Assembly: GCF_014650115.1 (NCBI RefSeq) | Contig: NZ_BMUI01000002.1 | Location: 372,001 to 436,000, forward strand | Reading direction: 5' to 3' | From: Streptomyces olivaceoviridis | GTDB taxonomy: Bacteria; Actinomycetota; Actinomycetes; Streptomycetales; Streptomycetaceae | DNA: 64,000 nucleotides | Shown here: positions 9,283 to 15,983 of the stretch, piece after piece | Layout: every line of letters starts with the position of its first letter | Position numbering within the stretch: position 1 is the first letter of the stretch | Position numbers and translations under genes: made by a program | The notes under the pieces: model-generated | Database searches by the model: none | What the model saw: the letters and a program-made list of their open reading frames with translations, nothing else | What the model was told of the DNA's origin: nothing

Positions 9283-10197
9283 ATGCGGTTGACCGGTCCC
9301 CGCCCTTCGCCACGGCCCGGGTGGCCGCGGCTGCTGCGGTCGTGGCGCGAACGACGGGTGTTCGCGGGCAGCGTGCTGGCGGCCTTCGGCGGGGTGTCGG
9401 CCGTCGTGCAGTTCGCCGGCCAGCTCTTCCCCCGCGCCGTGTCCCGGCCCGGACTGGTGCTGGCCGGCTCGGTGGCCCTGTGCCTGGCCTGGGGGCTCGT
9501 CCGGGCGCGTCCGCAGGCCGCCGTACGGCAGGAGTTCACCCGTCCCGGGATGACGGTGGTGGTCGAGGAGGGCGACCTCTTCGAGCAGCCCGGCCAGCTG
9601 GTGGTGGGGTTCACCGACACGTTCGACACCGTCGTGGACGACGGTGTCGTCATCAACGACGCAAGCGTGCAAGGGCAGTTGCTCGCGCGCCGCTACGCCG
9701 GGGACGCCCGGCGGCTGGACGCGGAGCTGGCCGCCGCCCTCGCGGGGGTGACCCCGGTGGCGTGGGAGAGCGCGCGGGACAAGCCGCGGGGCAAGCGCGC
9801 CCGGTACCCGGTCGGCACGGTCGCCGTCCTCGGCACCCGGCCCGACCTGGTCTTCGCCGTCGCCTACAGCCGGATGGGCAACGACTGCGTCGCCTCCTCC
9901 AAGGTCCAGGACCTGTGGCTCGGCCTGGACCGGCTGTGGGACGCCGTCCACCGGCACGGCCAGCTCGAACGCCTCACCATGCCGTTGACCGGCGCGGGCC
10001 TGGCCCGGCTGCACGACCTGGACGAGGACAGCCTGCTGCGGCTGATCCTGCTGTCCTTCGTCGTGCACTCCTGGGAGCGGCCGGTCTGCCGCGAACTGCA
10101 CGTGCTGGTCCGCCCCGGTGAGCTGGGGCGGATCGACCTGCCGGAGACCGGCGCCTTCCTGGCCGGCCTGGCGGCGGGCGCCCGGCGCCATGTCTGA
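9283..10197 (+). CDS. Two-transmembrane macro-domain protein (type II Thoeris ThsA-like)
   Basis: The 304-residue product has two hydrophobic helices (about residues 25-47 and 56-74: [35 protein letters not shown]). A cytoplasmic macro-like domain (about 88-290) follows with [45 protein letters not shown] and [11 protein letters not shown]. Two TM helices plus this macro domain is the architecture of the ThsA effector of type II Thoeris, where an ADP-ribose derivative made by a TIR protein activates the membrane protein. A TIR-like gene lies convergently 66 bases downstream. The ATG is preceded by a strong GGAGGG site. Role in defence is inferred from architecture only. Confidence 0.78.
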   Translation: MRLTGPRPSPRPGWPRLLRSWRERRVFAGSVLAAFGGVSAVVQFAGQLFPRAVSRPGLVLAGSVALCLAWGLVRARPQAAVRQEFTRPGMTVVVEEGDLFEQPGQLVVGFTDTFDTVVDDGVVINDASVQGQLLARRYAGDARRLDAELAAALAGVTPVAWESARDKPRGKRARYPVGTVAVLGTRPDLVFAVAYSRMGNDCVASSKVQDLWLGLDRLWDAVHRHGQLERLTMPLTGAGLARLHDLDEDSLLRLILLSFVVHSWERPVCRELHVLVRPGELGRIDLPETGAFLAGLAAGARRHV

Positions 10198-10210
10198 CGC
10201 CGGGCGCCGG

Positions 10211-10260
10211 GCGGTACGGGCCCGTCCCCCGACCGTGGACGACCACCGGGCCCGTACCGC
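10211..10260. terminator. Bidirectional terminator between the convergent 2TM-macro and TIR genes
   Basis: A perfect 14-base inverted repeat, GCGGTACGGGCCCG (10211-10224) and its complement (10247-10260), with a 22-base loop, fills the 66-base gap between the two convergent stop codons. There is no T-tract, as is common in Streptomyces terminators, so it can serve both directions. Confidence 0.7.
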
Positions 10261-10263
10261 GGC

Positions 10264-11004
10264 TCAGCGGGCCGGCGGTGCCGCCCGCCCGGTGCGGCCG
10301 TACGCCGGCAGATGGCGGTACGGCCAGGTCTGGAGCCAGTCGGAGCGGGTGTCGTCGACCGCGCAGCCCGCCAGCTTCAGCCGCTCGGCGATCTTGCGCA
10401 GGGCGGTCTCCGTGCCGTCGAACCGGATGACGTTCCGGCCGGCGATGTCGGCGATCGGGCGCAGCTGTCCGACCTCCACCATCAGGGTGCGCTCCGGGTA
10501 GGCCATCAGCACCATGCCCAGCTCGATGAGCACGTTGGGCCGGGGCTGACCGGTGGGCTCGGTCTCGTACGGCGGTTCGTTGCGGCCGCGCAGGTCCGGG
10601 TGGAGCTGGGCGACGTCGTCCGGGGTGAGCAGCACGAGGGCCGCCTGGGCCAGCTCGGGGGCCCCGGCGACGACCTCGCCGAGGAACGGCGCCGTCTTGC
10701 CGGTGGCGTTGACCAGGGCCTCCCACTCCAGCGGACGCAGATCGAGCAGGCGCAACAGGTCGAACATCCGCAGGCGCACCTCCTCGTCCCGCCCGTGGAC
10801 GACGAAGACGTTGCGGCGGCGGTCCGGGGCGGGGCCGTCCTGGTCCGGGCCGGTGTCGCGGGCGGCGGCGGGAGGGGCGCCGTAGTAGTTCTGCGTGCCC
10901 GAGTTGGTGGTGTTGTTGTTCCCCGTGACGAAGCTGTTGTGGCGCCCGAAGTCGTTCCGGCTCCCGTAGTCGCTGCTGTTGCCGCCCGTGGAGGTGTGCG
11001 TCAT
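10264..11004 (-). CDS. TIR-like nucleotide-signalling effector (CAP12/Pycsar type) with N-terminal Asn-rich motif
   Basis: The 246-residue protein carries at residues 64-190 a TIR-like domain of the predicted nucleotide-binding CAP12/PycTIR family. It has NVFVVHGRDEE at the first strand, ALVLLTPDDV in the middle, and PRPNVLIELGMVLM, whose Glu is the likely NADase residue, then NVIRFDG. Such domains cleave NAD or make ADP-ribose signals in Pycsar, CBASS and Thoeris immunity. Residues 20-42 form an Asn/Gly/Thr-rich segment (NSFVTGNNNTTNSGTQN) repeated almost exactly at the C-terminus of the upstream gene product. The ATG overlaps that gene's stop by four bases, giving translational coupling. 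I infer that the segment recruits or polymerises the TIR protein on the upstream partner. Confidence 0.8.
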   Translation of the reverse strand: MTHTSTGGNSSDYGSRNDFGRHNSFVTGNNNTTNSGTQNYYGAPPAAARDTGPDQDGPAPDRRRNVFVVHGRDEEVRLRMFDLLRLLDLRPLEWEALVNATGKTAPFLGEVVAGAPELAQAALVLLTPDDVAQLHPDLRGRNEPPYETEPTGQPRPNVLIELGMVLMAYPERTLMVEVGQLRPIADIAGRNVIRFDGTETALRKIAERLKLAGCAVDDTRSDWLQTWPYRHLPAYGRTGRAAPPAR

Positions 11005-11074
11005 GCGGATCCCGCCCCCTGACCGCCGCTCGGGCCGCCGAAGTTCTGTGTGCCCGAGTTGGTGGTGTTGTTGT
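10888..11074. repeat. Direct repeat encoding the shared Asn-rich motif of two adjacent genes
   Basis: The 32-base stretch at 10888-10919 (inside the TIR gene) recurs at 11043-11074 (3' end of the upstream gene) with one mismatch, 155 bases apart. The flanking bases toward higher coordinates remain similar for about 20 more bases. On the minus strand it encodes NNTTNSGTQN in both proteins, in frame. Duplication within the operon, or maintained identity by selection or gene conversion, are both possible. Confidence 0.9.
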
Positions 11075-12563
11075 CGCCGTGCACGAAGCTGTTGTTGTGC
11101 CCGTAGTTGTTGAGGATGTTCGTCTGGCGGGCCTCGTGCTCCGTGAGGTCCACGTTGTGCTCGTACAGGAAGTCACGGACGACGTGGAGGAACTGGCGCT
11201 CCACGATCTGCGTGTACTTGATGGTGTCGGTCTCCTGGAAGAAGACGTGGAAGTGGGGGCTGGTCGCCATCTCCCGGACGCTGGTGACCGCCCCGCGGTT
11301 GAGCAGGGCGTCCGCGTAGCGGCCGAGGCCGAACTCGCTGGTGTCGGCCGGCTGCGGCACCCGGATCCGCTCCTTGGTCCACGGCAGCCGCGGGAGCAGC
11401 CGGGCCCCCGCCGCCTTGGCGGCGGCCGACCGGACCGTGGAGTGGGGCGTGCCGCGCAGGGTGTGCCAGGCCAGCTTGAGCAGCAGCCGCTCGTCCAGGG
11501 CGGCGGGGAGCCGGTCCACCAGCTGGAAGCTCGCCCGGATCGGCGCCAGCACGTACGAGTAGAACTCGGTGTGCAGGGTGTTCCCCTTGAGGTCGAAGCC
11601 CACGAACGCCGTGGTGACCAGCTCCTGGTCCCAGGACCCCACCCGGATGCACAGGTAGTTGCGTCCGGTGTCGTGGACGTCCCGCCAGTCGCCGTCGAGC
11701 TGCTCGGGGGTCGGCTCCGCCACACCCCGGAGCGTCGTGACGGCCGTGGTGAAGGTGCTGCGCTCGACGGCGAGGCCCTCGATCCGCTGCGCCGGGCGGG
11801 CCTGGGCGCGCAGCCGGGCGGTCATGCGGTCGGCGACGTAGGCGGTCAGCTCCTCGACGGTGAAGGGGACGACCTCCTTGCGCTTGGGCTCCTGGCCGGC
11901 GGCGCCGGGTGCCGCGGAGGGGCCCGCGCCGGACCGGCCGTCGAACACCCCGAGCGGCGCGCCGATCAGCAGTTCCGCGTTGGACCAGCGGCGCACCGGC
12001 GTGCCCGCGCCGACGAACGGCTTGTAGCCGCCGTAGCGGACCACCGTGCCGTCCGAGGTCTGCTCCCGCTTGATCTTGTCGACCAGTTGGGAGGTCAGCT
12101 CCGGGTGCTCGGGGTACGAACCGTCGAACCCCCGGCCGGCCCCGGGGGCGAGCCGGCGCGTCAGCGTCTGGAGGGTGACGACCCGCCGCAGGAAGGCGGT
12201 GACCCACAGCAGCCACAGCACGGCCAGCAGCGCGGTGAACCCGCTGAGCGCGCCGGTGACCAGGAGGACGAACGTGAGGGCGGCGCCCGCGGCGAACACG
12301 GCCAGCCGGATGCGCTGGAGCCGGCGCGCCGCCAGGGCGTGCGCGAGCACGGGCACCGCGTCGTACCCGTACGACGGCGCCACCACCCGGTACCGGTGGG
12401 TCAGCAACTCACGGATGACACCGGCGCGGTAGACCGGGTCGAGGTAGGTGCCCGCGCACAGCAGCCGGGTGGCGTTGCTCGTCGCGTCCGCGGCCGGGCG
12501 GGCCCCGGCCGGCCGGTCCGGTTCCGGCGGCGGAGCGGGCACGGTGAGGAAGTCGCTCGCCAT
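11001..12563 (-). CDS. Membrane protein of unknown function ending in an Asn-rich (amyloid-like) motif
   Basis: I do not recognise the family of this 520-residue protein. Two adjacent hydrophobic helices lie at about residues 85-130 (LAVFAAGAALTFVLLVTGAL, FTALLAVLWLLWVTAF), with a short N-terminal part and a long soluble region (about 135-485) probably facing the cytoplasm. The last ~35 residues switch to low complexity: NNSFVHGDNNTTNSGTQN at about 490-507, then a Gly-rich tail. The same motif opens the TIR protein encoded next, whose ATG overlaps this stop (ATGA). The layout of a partner ending in a motif followed by an effector beginning with it is the one described for bacterial amyloid signalling sequences in NLR-effector pairs. 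This gene follows the membrane-anchored protein upstream by 21 bases. Confidence 0.7.
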   Translation of the reverse strand: MASDFLTVPAPPPEPDRPAGARPAADATSNATRLLCAGTYLDPVYRAGVIRELLTHRYRVVAPSYGYDAVPVLAHALAARRLQRIRLAVFAAGAALTFVLLVTGALSGFTALLAVLWLLWVTAFLRRVVTLQTLTRRLAPGAGRGFDGSYPEHPELTSQLVDKIKREQTSDGTVVRYGGYKPFVGAGTPVRRWSNAELLIGAPLGVFDGRSGAGPSAAPGAAGQEPKRKEVVPFTVEELTAYVADRMTARLRAQARPAQRIEGLAVERSTFTTAVTTLRGVAEPTPEQLDGDWRDVHDTGRNYLCIRVGSWDQELVTTAFVGFDLKGNTLHTEFYSYVLAPIRASFQLVDRLPAALDERLLLKLAWHTLRGTPHSTVRSAAAKAAGARLLPRLPWTKERIRVPQPADTSEFGLGRYADALLNRGAVTSVREMATSPHFHVFFQETDTIKYTQIVERQFLHVVRDFLYEHNVDLTEHEARQTNILNNYGHNNSFVHGDNNTTNSGTQNFGGPSGGQGAGSA

Positions 12564-12584
12564 TGTCTTCTCGCTCCGCTCTGC

Positions 12585-13187
12585 TCAGCCGGTGGGGTTC
12601 ATGGAGGCGTCGGTGATGACACCGTCGACCACGGTGTACCGGCCGCTGTACGACTTCTGCGTGCCGTCGGTCTGCCGGGCGAGGAGATCCACCCAGACCG
12701 TCTCGTCCTGGACGGACTGGATGGTGACGTAGTCCCGCTCGGTGGTGGCGAAGCCCGACACGAAGGAGCTGTAGGACGCGTCGAGGTTCTTGCCGCCCAG
12801 GTCCCAGGCGGTCTGGAAGTCGTGTTCGTTGATGGCCTCGAAGAAACGCGTCACCGTGCCGGAGGGGCTGTCGGCCGCCTCGGGGCTCTCGGTGCCGGCC
12901 GGGCCGGCAGCGGTGTCCGTGGGGTCGGCGCTGTCGGTGGACAGCTCGGTCGGCGTCTCGTACGCCGTGGCGACGCCCGGCGCCGGTGTGTCCGGGGACG
13001 ACGGGTCGTAACCGCCGGAGTAGCCGTCCGAGTAGCTGTCGGAGTAGCCGCCGTCCTCCGAGCCCAGGTGGGGCACGATGCCCATGAGCAGGATCAGCAG
13101 AAGGGGGACACCACCGATGAGCAGTGCGTACGTCCGCTCCCTACCGCCGGCGGGTAAGAGGCTCGGCGGGTCGTAGGTGTGGTTCAT
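12585..13187 (-). CDS. Single-pass membrane protein with extracytoplasmic NTF2-like domain
   Basis: This 200-residue product has one N-terminal TM helix (about residues 17-38, ALLIGGVPLLLILLMGIVP). A Tyr/Ser/Asp-rich then Thr/Pro/Ala-rich spacer (about 42-105) follows, and a C-terminal domain starts at GTVTRFFEAINEHDFQTAWDLGG, a pattern typical of NTF2-like accessory domains. The ATG (MNHTYDPP) was chosen over a longer frame because of the GCGAGGAC ribosome site and because upstream codons look non-coding. It is the first gene of the operon leading to the TIR gene and may be an extracellular sensor part; that role is inference. Confidence 0.72.
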   Translation of the reverse strand: MNHTYDPPSLLPAGGRERTYALLIGGVPLLLILLMGIVPHLGSEDGGYSDSYSDGYSGGYDPSSPDTPAPGVATAYETPTELSTDSADPTDTAAGPAGTESPEAADSPSGTVTRFFEAINEHDFQTAWDLGGKNLDASYSSFVSGFATTERDYVTIQSVQDETVWVDLLARQTDGTQKSYSGRYTVVDGVITDASMNPTG

Positions 13188-13255
13188 GGGTCCTCGCAAC
13201 TCCCGGCAGACGGCCGGGACCTCGCTCGTTCCGTCGGTATGACGACAGTCACTCT

Positions 13256-13273
13256 GCCCGACATCCGTCGGGC
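13256..13273. terminator. Inverted repeat downstream of the RiPP cassette
   Basis: GCCCGAC-ATCC-GTCGGGC is a perfect 7-base stem about 69 bases beyond the DUF5825-like stop codon and about 70 bases upstream of the defence-like operon. It may terminate the RiPP transcript or act as an operator for the next operon. Nothing else is evident in 13188-13341. Confidence 0.45.
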
Positions 13274-13341
13274 GGGCGCCGGTTTCGCACTTCCGATGCG
13301 CTTCCGATCCCGACACGCGGGCGGGTGGGTCGGACAGGTGT

Positions 13342-13899
13342 TCAGATCGCGGTGCAGGGCACCGGCCACTGCCGGATGCGCGGGGGCAGGGCCACGGCCC
13401 AGCCACCGCAGGTGAGCACCAGCCGCTCGGCCGTGAGCAGTCCCAGCGCCTCCCGCTCGGTCGCGTCCAGCTCGGCGACGGGCGTGGGCTCCAGCAGCCG
13501 GAGGAACGTGGCGTGCAGCGCGGGGTGGTCCAGGGTCAGGCGGACGGCGGTGCCCCGCTCCCTGCGGTCCAGGACGGTGACGAAGTCCGGGCCGCGGCGG
13601 TGGTAGAGGGTGCCGTGGGCGTGACCGGTCCGCCAGGACGCCAACACGCCCGGTCCGCCGGGCAGTTCGGTGGGCGGCGGGAGGTGGTGCAGCAGGCGGG
13701 GGTCGTACGACGGTGTGCCCGTCGCCCGCCAGCTCACACCGAGGCCCAGGCCCTGGCACTCGCGCAGGAACCGCACCGCCTCCGCCGTCGCACGGCCCGT
13801 GCCGCTCAGATCCAGGGGCCCGGCGGCTTCGACGCGGCGCCCGGCGCGCCGGTGCGGAACGGTGCCGGTCAGCCCGGACAGCCCGGTCGGCCCGCTCAT
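13342..13899 (-). CDS. DUF5825-like protein, partner of the radical SAM RiPP maturase
   Basis: The 185-residue cytoplasmic protein starts by overlapping the last four bases of the radical SAM gene (ATGA). It has FLRECQGLGLGVSWRATG in the middle and a C-terminal half (about 125-185) that resembles a small winged-helix/peptide-recognition fold (LDATEREALGLLTAERLVL). I recall DUF5825 proteins as constant companions of RiPP-maturation radical SAM C-methyltransferases. It has no catalytic motif that I can see, so a substrate-binding accessory role is the best guess. Confidence 0.65.
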   Translation of the reverse strand: MSGPTGLSGLTGTVPHRRAGRRVEAAGPLDLSGTGRATAEAVRFLRECQGLGLGVSWRATGTPSYDPRLLHHLPPPTELPGGPGVLASWRTGHAHGTLYHRRGPDFVTVLDRRERGTAVRLTLDHPALHATFLRLLEPTPVAELDATEREALGLLTAERLVLTCGGWAVALPPRIRQWPVPCTAI

Positions 13900-15743
13900 C
13901 CGGCTCCCTCGGGCAGCCGGACCGGCTCGCCCCAGGTCGGCAGGGAGACGTACGTGGCGCCGTCGCGGAACAGCAGGCCCAGCGAGAACGCGTGGTCGAC
14001 CCATGCCTCCAGGGCCCGCGCCGGCACCGCGTGGCCGTCGGTGGTCAGCAGGCGGCGCAGCGCGGGAACGGTCCGGCCGTCCTCCAGCCGGCGCAGGGCC
14101 GCGGCCCGCCAGCCGGTGAAGCGGTGGGTGGCGGGCGGGCGGCCGTACCGGCGGTCGTGCACCAGCAGCCCCGCGCCGTCCTCCTCGAACAGCAGCCGGG
14201 AGTCCGCGTGCCCGGCCCGCCAGGCGGCCACCGCCTCCTTCAGCCGCCGCTCCACCGGGCCGCCGATGCCGGCCGGCTCGGTGTCGAACAGATAGACCAG
14301 GTCGGCGAGTTCGGCCTCGGGCAGGTCGTAGACGTGCTGGTACATCGCGGCCGGGCGGCGCTCGCCGAAGCCGAGCCCGGGGTCGGTGAAGTGCGGGCTG
14401 AACCGTTCCAGCTGGATGCGGTGGGCGCCGCTCGGCGGCTGGAGGTGGACCAGCGCGGGCAGCTGGTCGATGACGGGTGTGTAGTCGTCCGCGCTCTCGC
14501 CGGGGAAGCCGTACAGCAGGTTCCAGGAGCAGGTCAGGGCGTGGTTCTCGCACTCGCGCAGGGTCCGGACGTTACGGGCGCCGGTGACGCCCTTGTCCAT
14601 GAGGTCCAGGACGCGGCTGCCCAGGCTCTCGATACCGGGCTGGATGTGCACGGTGCCGGAGGCGCCGAGGAGTGCCAGCTGGTCGGGGGTGAGGTTGGAC
14701 TTGACCTCGTAGTGCAGCCGCAGGTCCCAGCCGCTCTCACTCACGCGGGGCAGGAAGTCACGGAAGTAGGCCATGTCGATGATGTTGTCGACGGTGACCA
14801 CGTCGAGGAGGCGGTGGCGGCGCACCAGCCGGTCGACCTCCGTCCACAGCCGCTTCCCCGGCTTGGCGCGGAAGGCCATGGCCGTGCCGTTCAGCCCGCA
14901 GAAGGTGCAGTGGTGCTTCTCGCCCCACCAGCAGCCCCGGGCGCCCTCCACGACGAGCTTCGGATGGATGTGCTCCTGGACCGGGGAGGCGTCCAGGGCG
15001 GCCTGCCACTGGTCGTAGTCGGGCGAGGGTATGTCGGCCGGGGCCACGGTCCGCCGGGTTTCCGTGTTGGCCCGGGACACCGTGCCGTCCCACCAGCACA
15101 GTCCGGGGACGTCCGCCGGGGCGGTCCGGGCGTCCAGGTGGCGCAAGAGCGCGGGGAGGGCGTACTCGGCCTCGCCGCGGACCACGTGGTCGACGAAGGG
15201 GTGGTTGCGGTGCAGGGCGTGACCCATCGGGCCGTCGCAGTTGCTGCCGCCGAGGACGACCGTCACCTCGGGGCGCCTCCGCTTGAGTTCGCGGGCGAGG
15301 GCGAGGGACGGCACGTTCTGCATGAAGGTGCTGGTGAACCCGACCACGTCCGGTCCGGCCGCCAGGATCTCGGTGGCGCAGGCGTCGATGAAGCCGGCCG
15401 CGTACGGGCGCATCGCGAGGGCCGTGTCGAGGGGGACGTCCCGCTCGGCCGCGTACTCCTTCAGCCGGGCCTCGCCCCAGCCGGGATCGTCGTACAGGAC
15501 GCCGGAGAAGACCCAGTCGCCGAGGCCGTGGAAGATGGCGTCGCTGCCGACCGCGACGTAGTCGCCCGGCCGGAGCCGGCCGCCGGAGCGCTCCAGCAGG
15601 AACTCCGCCCAGCGCAGCGAGCCGTGGAACTCGCTCACCTCGTCGCCGGGACGGGCCCGCCGCACGATCTCCCGGAGCAGGCCCAGTTGCAGCGAGGGCA
15701 GGTCGAGCGGGTGCCACGGCATCGTGACCAGGTGGACGCGCAT
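13896..15743 (-). CDS. B12-binding radical SAM protein, RiPP maturation family (rSAM_ocin_1 type)
   Basis: This 615-residue enzyme opens with MRVHLVTMPWHPLDLPSLQL, the typical start of ribosomal-peptide maturation radical SAM protein 1. A B12-binding-like region (about residues 20-210) contains DVVGFTSTFMQN. The radical SAM core (about 260-480) has the cluster motif CWWGEKHHCTFC (C-X7-C-X2-C), characteristic for this family rather than the usual CX3CX2C. Family members are thought to C-methylate or otherwise modify small peptides. It starts two bases after a tiny reading frame that is the obvious precursor candidate, and overlaps the DUF5825-like gene by four bases. Confidence 0.85.
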   Translation of the reverse strand: MRVHLVTMPWHPLDLPSLQLGLLREIVRRARPGDEVSEFHGSLRWAEFLLERSGGRLRPGDYVAVGSDAIFHGLGDWVFSGVLYDDPGWGEARLKEYAAERDVPLDTALAMRPYAAGFIDACATEILAAGPDVVGFTSTFMQNVPSLALARELKRRRPEVTVVLGGSNCDGPMGHALHRNHPFVDHVVRGEAEYALPALLRHLDARTAPADVPGLCWWDGTVSRANTETRRTVAPADIPSPDYDQWQAALDASPVQEHIHPKLVVEGARGCWWGEKHHCTFCGLNGTAMAFRAKPGKRLWTEVDRLVRRHRLLDVVTVDNIIDMAYFRDFLPRVSESGWDLRLHYEVKSNLTPDQLALLGASGTVHIQPGIESLGSRVLDLMDKGVTGARNVRTLRECENHALTCSWNLLYGFPGESADDYTPVIDQLPALVHLQPPSGAHRIQLERFSPHFTDPGLGFGERRPAAMYQHVYDLPEAELADLVYLFDTEPAGIGGPVERRLKEAVAAWRAGHADSRLLFEEDGAGLLVHDRRYGRPPATHRFTGWRAAALRRLEDGRTVPALRRLLTTDGHAVPARALEAWVDHAFSLGLLFRDGATYVSLPTWGEPVRLPEGAG

Positions 15744-15745
15744 GC

Positions 15746-15832
15746 TCAGCGGGTCGGCCGCTTCTCCAGGATCGCCGGCCGGCGGGTGGTGCTCCCCTGG
15801 TCCTCGCGGACCACGGTCTTCTTGATCTCCAC
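15746..15832 (-). CDS. Candidate RiPP precursor peptide (28 aa, GTG start)
   Basis: This short frame ends two bases before the radical SAM start. From the GTG it encodes a 28-residue peptide beginning VEIKKTVVRED and ending ILEKRPTR; an ATG at 15850 would add six residues. The AGGGGAG site eight bases before the GTG favours the shorter form. The peptide is highly charged, with no cysteine and few hydrophobic residues, so it does not resemble a lanthipeptide or sactipeptide core. Possible modification sites would be the VV, Gln, Thr or Pro residues. Identification rests on position, ribosome site and coupling only. Confidence 0.5.
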   Translation of the reverse strand: MEIKKTVVREDQGSTTRRPAILEKRPTR

Positions 15833-15983
15833 GCTCGCCACTCCCCTCATGGCACGCCAACGCCCTTGCGCCGCACGGCTGTCCACCATATGGACAGGTG
15901 TGTGCGCGACACAAGGGCGTTGTGCGACCGGCGCGTCGAGAAGGCGTGTGCCGGTGCCGCGAGGAGCGTGGGCCCGGCGGTGC

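Noticed and set aside
15850..15983. Toxin-antitoxin pair near Pnkp
   Set aside because: The only short frame here is the candidate RiPP precursor; nothing resembles a toxin.
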